Assembly: GCA_030017395.1 (NCBI GenBank)
Contig: JASEIZ010000104.1
Coordinates: forward strand, 1-7,351
DNA length: 7,351 bases
Reading direction: 5' to 3'
Source of the DNA: Desulfobacterales bacterium
Lineage (GTDB): Bacteria; Desulfobacterota; Desulfobacteria; Desulfobacterales; ETH-SRB1
This document shows positions 4,130 through 7,351 of the stretch, piece by piece. Below the pieces are notes generated by a model. That model saw only the letters and a program-made list of their open reading frames with translations. It searched no databases and was not told where the DNA came from. Positions within the stretch are counted from its first letter, which is position 1. The number at the start of each line of letters is the position of its first letter. A program made the translations under genes and the position numbers.

Positions 4130-6307
4130 TTAGTTAATCCCTATAATCTTTCCTCCCTGATACACACAAAAACACACAATCCATGCAAGAGAAGTGCTGT
4201 ATAGAACAGAGAAAAGCATCCACTTAAAAGCTCCTGTTTCCCGCCAGATAGTTCCCATTGTCGCAATACATGGAAGATACAAAAGAACAAAGAGCATCAT
4301 TGAAAAAGCGGAAAGAGGGGTTATGTCGGATTTGACAAGAGCGCTTTGAAGAGCATCAGGCTCTTTTTCAACGGCATAAAGTATGCCCATCGAGCTGACA
4401 ACGATTTCCTTTGCCACGATACCGGTAAGAAGCGCCACGCTCCCGCGCCAGTCTATTCCGAGAGGCGCAAACAGAGGAGCAATGCTCTTGCCGATTTTCC
4501 CTAAAAAAGATTTTTCCGTCTTTTCCGCTCTCCGGGCCATTATAAGTTTTGCTATGGCCATATCCTTTTTTTTCTCAATTACATCTCTTTCAAATTTACC
4601 GGCAGCCGTAATTTCTGCCTCATATAAAGTTTCTACCCTGACAATTTCTGAAGCATAATCTAAAGAATACCGTATGTTCACGGGAAATGCCGAAAGCGCC
4701 CAAATAATAATAGAACCAATAAGTATCACGCCTCCCACCTTCTTTAAGAATATTTTGCCGCGATCCCACATGTGAATCAACAGGCTACTGATCATGGGAG
4801 CTCTGTATGGAGGAAGCTCCATTACAAACGGAGCATCAGCCCCTTTTAACAGAGTAGTTCTAAACAATCGTCCGGATACAATAGAAACTATTATTCCGAT
4901 AAGATAAACCGCGAATATTACCGTGCCGGCTTTTGCGCTGAAAAAGGCGCCGGCAAGAACTATATAAATAGGTAGTTTGGCCGAACAGGACATAAAGGGA
5001 GTAATAAGAATGGTAAGAATGCGGTCCTTTTCGCTCTCAAGAGTTCGGGCAGCTACTACAGCGGGAACATTGCAGCCAAATCCCATAAGCATCGGTATAA
5101 AAGACTTCCCATGAAGACCGATAACATGCATTATTCTATCCATTAGAAAAGCCGCTCTTGCCATATAGCCTGTATCTTCAAAGACGGCTATGCAGAAAAA
5201 AAGGATTAGAATATTAGGCAGGAAAATTATAACGCTTCCTACTCCTGGAATTATTCCGTTTACAATTAAATCTTTCAAAACAGAGTCCGGCAGCAGGTTG
5301 TTCAGCTCTGTGGCAAAAAGATTAACCCCTCTGTCGATCCAATCCATTGGATATGCCCCCACAGAAAAGGTAAGCTGAAACATGGCCCAGATAAATAAAA
5401 TAAAGATAGGGAATCCTAAATACCGGTGCGTTAAAAAAAAGTCGATATTTCTGGATATATCAACGCGATTTTGCGATGAACTTGTAAGCGTCTTCTTTAT
5501 TATTCCGGCAATAAAACCGTACCGTTCATCGGTCATGACTATCTCAGGATCATCATTAAAACGATCCATAAGGTGCGAGCGAAGCGCGTGAATCTCCTGA
5601 AGCAGCTCATCTCTTTTGTCCCCTGCCTTCAGGAGAATCCGTTCCTTTACAATTTTATCATTTTCAAGCAGTTTTATTGCCGTCCATCTCAAATTATAAG
5701 CAAGCTTTGCCTTAACTTTATTTTCAATAAAATCTTGAAGCTTAACAATCGCGTTTTCAATATCCTTGCTGTATTTGACCTTGCGTTTTTGCTGAATTTT
5801 TGCTGGTGACCCTGCCAGCTCGATGGCCTTTGTTAAAAGTGTATCGATCCCCTCATTTTTATTGCCCACTGTAAATACTACAGGCAGATCAAGCAGTTCG
5901 GAAAGCTTTTCAGCATTGATTTTCGTCCCCTTTGTCAGGGCAACATCCGCCATATTAAGAGCAAATATAACCTTGCAATCGGTTTCTCTTAATTGCGTCG
6001 CGAGATAAAGGCTTCGTTCCAGATTGGATGCATCAATAATATCAATTACCACATCCGGACATTCTTCAAGCACAAAATCCCTTGCAACTATCTCCTCAAT
6101 AGAAAATGGCGTTAAACTGTAAGTCCCTGGAAGATCGACAATTTTAAGATCATAACCAAATTTGCTGATTAACCCCTCTTTTTTTTCAACAGTTACCCCA
6201 GGCCAGTTTCCAACCTTCTGCCTGGTTCCAGTAATACTGTTAAATATTGTAGTTTTGCCTGAATTTGGATTGCCGGCAAGAGCTATGGTTATACTCTTTT
6301 TATGCAT
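4130..6307 (-). CDS. feoB: FeoB, Fe(II) transporter with N-terminal GTPase domain
   Basis: 725 aa from the ATG at 6307. It is an inner-membrane permease for ferrous iron with an N-terminal G protein. G1 is GNPNSGKT (12-19), G2 is the Thr of GVTVEKKEG (T39), G3 is DLPG (58-61) and G4 is NMAD (118-121). A helical GDI-like region follows (about 165-275). From about 297 it is a polytopic membrane protein with the family's conserved GFGCNVPAV (409-417), PFMSCSAKLP (437-446) and GIVAKEIVV (629-637). A charged, Lys/Glu-rich loop (about 545-600) divides the second Gate half; similar inserts occur in FeoB of other anaerobes. The tail is short and lacks the Cys-rich end seen in some enterobacterial FeoB, and no feoC follows. 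The frame extends upstream to a TTG (6313) overlapping the feoA stop, but the ATG is better spaced (9 nt) from AGGA. Full length, no damage seen. Confidence 0.96.
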   Translation of the reverse strand: MHKKSITIALAGNPNSGKTTIFNSITGTRQKVGNWPGVTVEKKEGLISKFGYDLKIVDLPGTYSLTPFSIEEIVARDFVLEECPDVVIDIIDASNLERSLYLATQLRETDCKVIFALNMADVALTKGTKINAEKLSELLDLPVVFTVGNKNEGIDTLLTKAIELAGSPAKIQQKRKVKYSKDIENAIVKLQDFIENKVKAKLAYNLRWTAIKLLENDKIVKERILLKAGDKRDELLQEIHALRSHLMDRFNDDPEIVMTDERYGFIAGIIKKTLTSSSQNRVDISRNIDFFLTHRYLGFPIFILFIWAMFQLTFSVGAYPMDWIDRGVNLFATELNNLLPDSVLKDLIVNGIIPGVGSVIIFLPNILILFFCIAVFEDTGYMARAAFLMDRIMHVIGLHGKSFIPMLMGFGCNVPAVVAARTLESEKDRILTILITPFMSCSAKLPIYIVLAGAFFSAKAGTVIFAVYLIGIIVSIVSGRLFRTTLLKGADAPFVMELPPYRAPMISSLLIHMWDRGKIFLKKVGGVILIGSIIIWALSAFPVNIRYSLDYASEIVRVETLYEAEITAAGKFERDVIEKKKDMAIAKLIMARRAEKTEKSFLGKIGKSIAPLFAPLGIDWRGSVALLTGIVAKEIVVSSMGILYAVEKEPDALQSALVKSDITPLSAFSMMLFVLLYLPCIATMGTIWRETGAFKWMLFSVLYSTSLAWIVCFCVYQGGKIIGIN

Positions 6308-6309
6308 TA

Positions 6310-6546
6310 TCAAGAGTCCTGTTTAACATCATCGACCGTTATTTGAGCAGCCTCTTCAACACGAAGGGATATATGATAGCCCTTAACTATCAACTCGAGC
6401 GGATCTTTAAGAGGCGCATATTTTTCAACATATACCCGGGTTCCCTTAAGAAAACCCATCTCTCTTATCCTTCTTTTCAAAATGCCATTACCGCTCATAC
6501 CGGATATTATTCCGCTTTGCCCCTCCTTCATTTCGCTCAGCAACAT
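6310..6546 (-). CDS. feoA: FeoA, ferrous iron transport accessory protein
   Basis: 78 aa, a usual FeoA length. It is a small cytoplasmic SH3-like protein that works with FeoB in Fe(II) uptake. Family hallmarks are the RRIREMGFLKGTRV segment (25-38), the DPLEL strand (48-52) and the closing KGYHISLRVEEAAQI (55-69). The frame is open from a TTG at 6552, but the ATG at 6546 is the better start: a GAGGAA ribosome site ends 6 nt before it, whereas that site would abut the TTG with no spacing. The stop TGA (6312-6310) lies 2 nt before the feoB ATG, so the two genes are probably translationally coupled. This is the second FeoA domain of the operon; the first is fused to the upstream regulator. Confidence 0.93.
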   Translation of the reverse strand: MLLSEMKEGQSGIISGMSGNGILKRRIREMGFLKGTRVYVEKYAPLKDPLELIVKGYHISLRVEEAAQITVDDVKQDS

Positions 6547-6598
6547 ATTCAATTCCTCGTGTTAGTTCTTTGTTGGCATTGATGGTTTCGTAAAAAAC

Positions 6599-7273
6599 CT
6601 AAACCAGGCAACAAAGTATTTTCTGCGACAGGCCGCGCCCCAATACGTAACGACTGCGATCTATTGCAATAACCAGATGCCCCTTGCCGATATTTGTAAT
6701 CACATCTATTGTATCTCCTATTTTCAAACCCATTGACAATAAATGCATGCGCACGTTTGTGCCGCCTGTAAAATCTCTGATAACAAGCCGTTCACCCTGT
6801 TTAGCCATAACAAGTGGTATTGTCTGTTTTCGCTCTTTAAGGCATTGGGAGCATATACCGTAAATCTCCATCTTATGCTGAAGCATGTGAAAATCATAAT
6901 TTTCGGCTATCTGTAACTGCAAAAGCTCAAGCCGATCGTTACGAAATTCAATAATTCTTCTACATTTTGTGCAGATCATGTGATCATGGTGCTGGCATAA
7001 ATGCCTGTGTTCGTACCTAACAAGCCCGTTATCAAACCTGTTCGCTTGAGCAAAACCAAAGCGACACATAAGCTTGATGGTATCTCTTACAAAATCGGGC
7101 TCAAAATGAAATCCCCCGTCTTTGAGAATTTGAACCAGTTCCCCGATAGTAACATGATTTTCTGTTTGTAAAAAAACTTCAAGGATCTTGAATCTGTCCT
7201 CAAAATTATCAATAAGCTCCTGCTTAAAAAGCTTTTCAAACTGCTGCTTTTCCTGATTGTGGATATGTTTCAT
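6599..7273 (-). CDS. Fur-FeoA fusion protein: Fur-family metalloregulator with a C-terminal FeoA (SH3-like) domain
   Basis: 224 aa. Residues about 15-148 form a Fur-type regulator: an N-terminal winged-helix region, then the metal-binding core with HHDH (95-98) directly followed by CxxC (C101, C104), a conserved His (H133) and a second CxxC (C141, C144). In this family these residues hold structural zinc and regulatory iron. Residues about 152-222 form a complete FeoA-type SH3-like domain, including LLSMGLKIGDTIDV and a basic end with RYVLGRGLSQKI. Ordinary Fur is about 140-150 aa, so the extra ~75 aa are a true fusion in one frame. The ATG at 7273 follows AGGTG with 7 nt spacing. It is the first gene of the feo operon, 52 nt ahead of feoA. 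A role as iron-responsive repressor of its own operon is inference; no clear Fur box is visible in the 78 nt upstream. FeoA-like domains also occur at the C-terminus of DtxR/MntR regulators, so the fusion may tune DNA binding or contact FeoB. Confidence 0.93.
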   Translation of the reverse strand: MKHIHNQEKQQFEKLFKQELIDNFEDRFKILEVFLQTENHVTIGELVQILKDGGFHFEPDFVRDTIKLMCRFGFAQANRFDNGLVRYEHRHLCQHHDHMICTKCRRIIEFRNDRLELLQLQIAENYDFHMLQHKMEIYGICSQCLKERKQTIPLVMAKQGERLVIRDFTGGTNVRMHLLSMGLKIGDTIDVITNIGKGHLVIAIDRSRYVLGRGLSQKILCCLV

Positions 7274-7296
7274 CTCGTAACACCTATTTTATATTT

Positions 7297-7326
7297 ACCG
7301 CAGAGCCGCAGAGGACGCAAAGAAGT
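7297..7326. repeat. Interspersed repeat of the CGCAGAGCCGCAGAGGACGC type
   Basis: ACCGCAGAGCCGCAGAGGAC begins a 30-bp unit made of near-direct copies of CCGCAGAG (7298-7305, 7307-7314), ending in GCAAAGAAGT. I recognise this as a common intergenic repeat type in delta-proteobacteria and other phyla. It occupies most of the visible leader of the fur-feoA gene, 24 nt before its start codon, so the operon's promoter must lie in the 24 nt next to the gene, within the repeat, or beyond the window. Confidence 0.55.
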
Positions 7327-7351
7327 TTATTTTTTTAAATTGTCGTGAGAG

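Noticed and set aside
3839..4204. 121-aa plus-strand frame across the inverted-repeat element
   Set aside because: Composed of the repeat element plus antisense ends of two real genes; no ribosome site or domain.
6308..6313. TTG start for FeoB overlapping the feoA stop
   Set aside because: Only 4-5 nt from the AGGA site and adds just Met-Ile; the ATG two codons later is better spaced and gives the normal FeoB N-terminus. Overlap coupling cannot be fully excluded.
7274..7351. Sigma-70 promoter or Fur box ahead of the Fur-FeoA gene
   Set aside because: A TAAAAT or TATAAA -10-like word is present near the gene but no matching -35 at 16-18 nt, and no 19-bp Fur-type dyad is visible. The promoter may lie outside the window.

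Overview
The window looks like chromosome of a moderately AT-rich, anaerobic delta-proteobacterium, probably a sulfate reducer of the Desulfobacterales/Desulfobacteraceae type. The grounds are a PAS-type sigma-54 activator beside a NifX/NifB-family cluster-binding protein with a C-terminal MPGC tail, a Feo ferrous-iron operon headed by a Fur-like regulator, and many short palindromic interspersed repeats. No rRNA or marker gene is present, so this placement is inference. Every gene I support is on the minus strand, so reading runs from the right end to the left.

Right part (7351 to 4130): a ferrous-iron uptake operon. It begins with a fused Fur-FeoA protein (7273-6599), followed by a stand-alone FeoA (6546-6310) and the GTPase permease FeoB (6307-4130). 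feoA and feoB are separated by 2 nt. For both I prefer an ATG start that lies 6 nt inside a longer TTG-initiated frame. A 157-bp inverted-repeat element (3961-4117) sits right after feoB.

Middle (3951 to 1411): a compact three-gene set. It encodes a secreted double SH3b protein, a membrane-anchored TPR protein, and a PAS/AAA+/HTH sigma-54 activator with an unusual GAFTNA loop and a Cys cluster in its PAS domain. A clear intrinsic terminator closes the set at 1387-1363.

Left part (1367 to 1): a dyad that could be an activator binding site, then a near-consensus -24/-12 sigma-54 promoter, then a 115-aa NifX-like protein. After a 431-bp repeat-rich spacer comes a degenerate CheY-like receiver (432-43). 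Its phosphorylatable Asp is kept, but the acidic pair and the switch Lys are lost.

Reading as a whole: iron import and iron sensing lie next to a module in which a sigma-54 activator probably drives its neighbour, a small metal-cluster-binding protein. The promoter geometry is the strongest evidence for the second module. It resembles in kind the sigma-54-controlled NifX-family/orange-protein loci of Desulfovibrio, but the physiological signal and the job of the NifX-like and receiver proteins are unknown.
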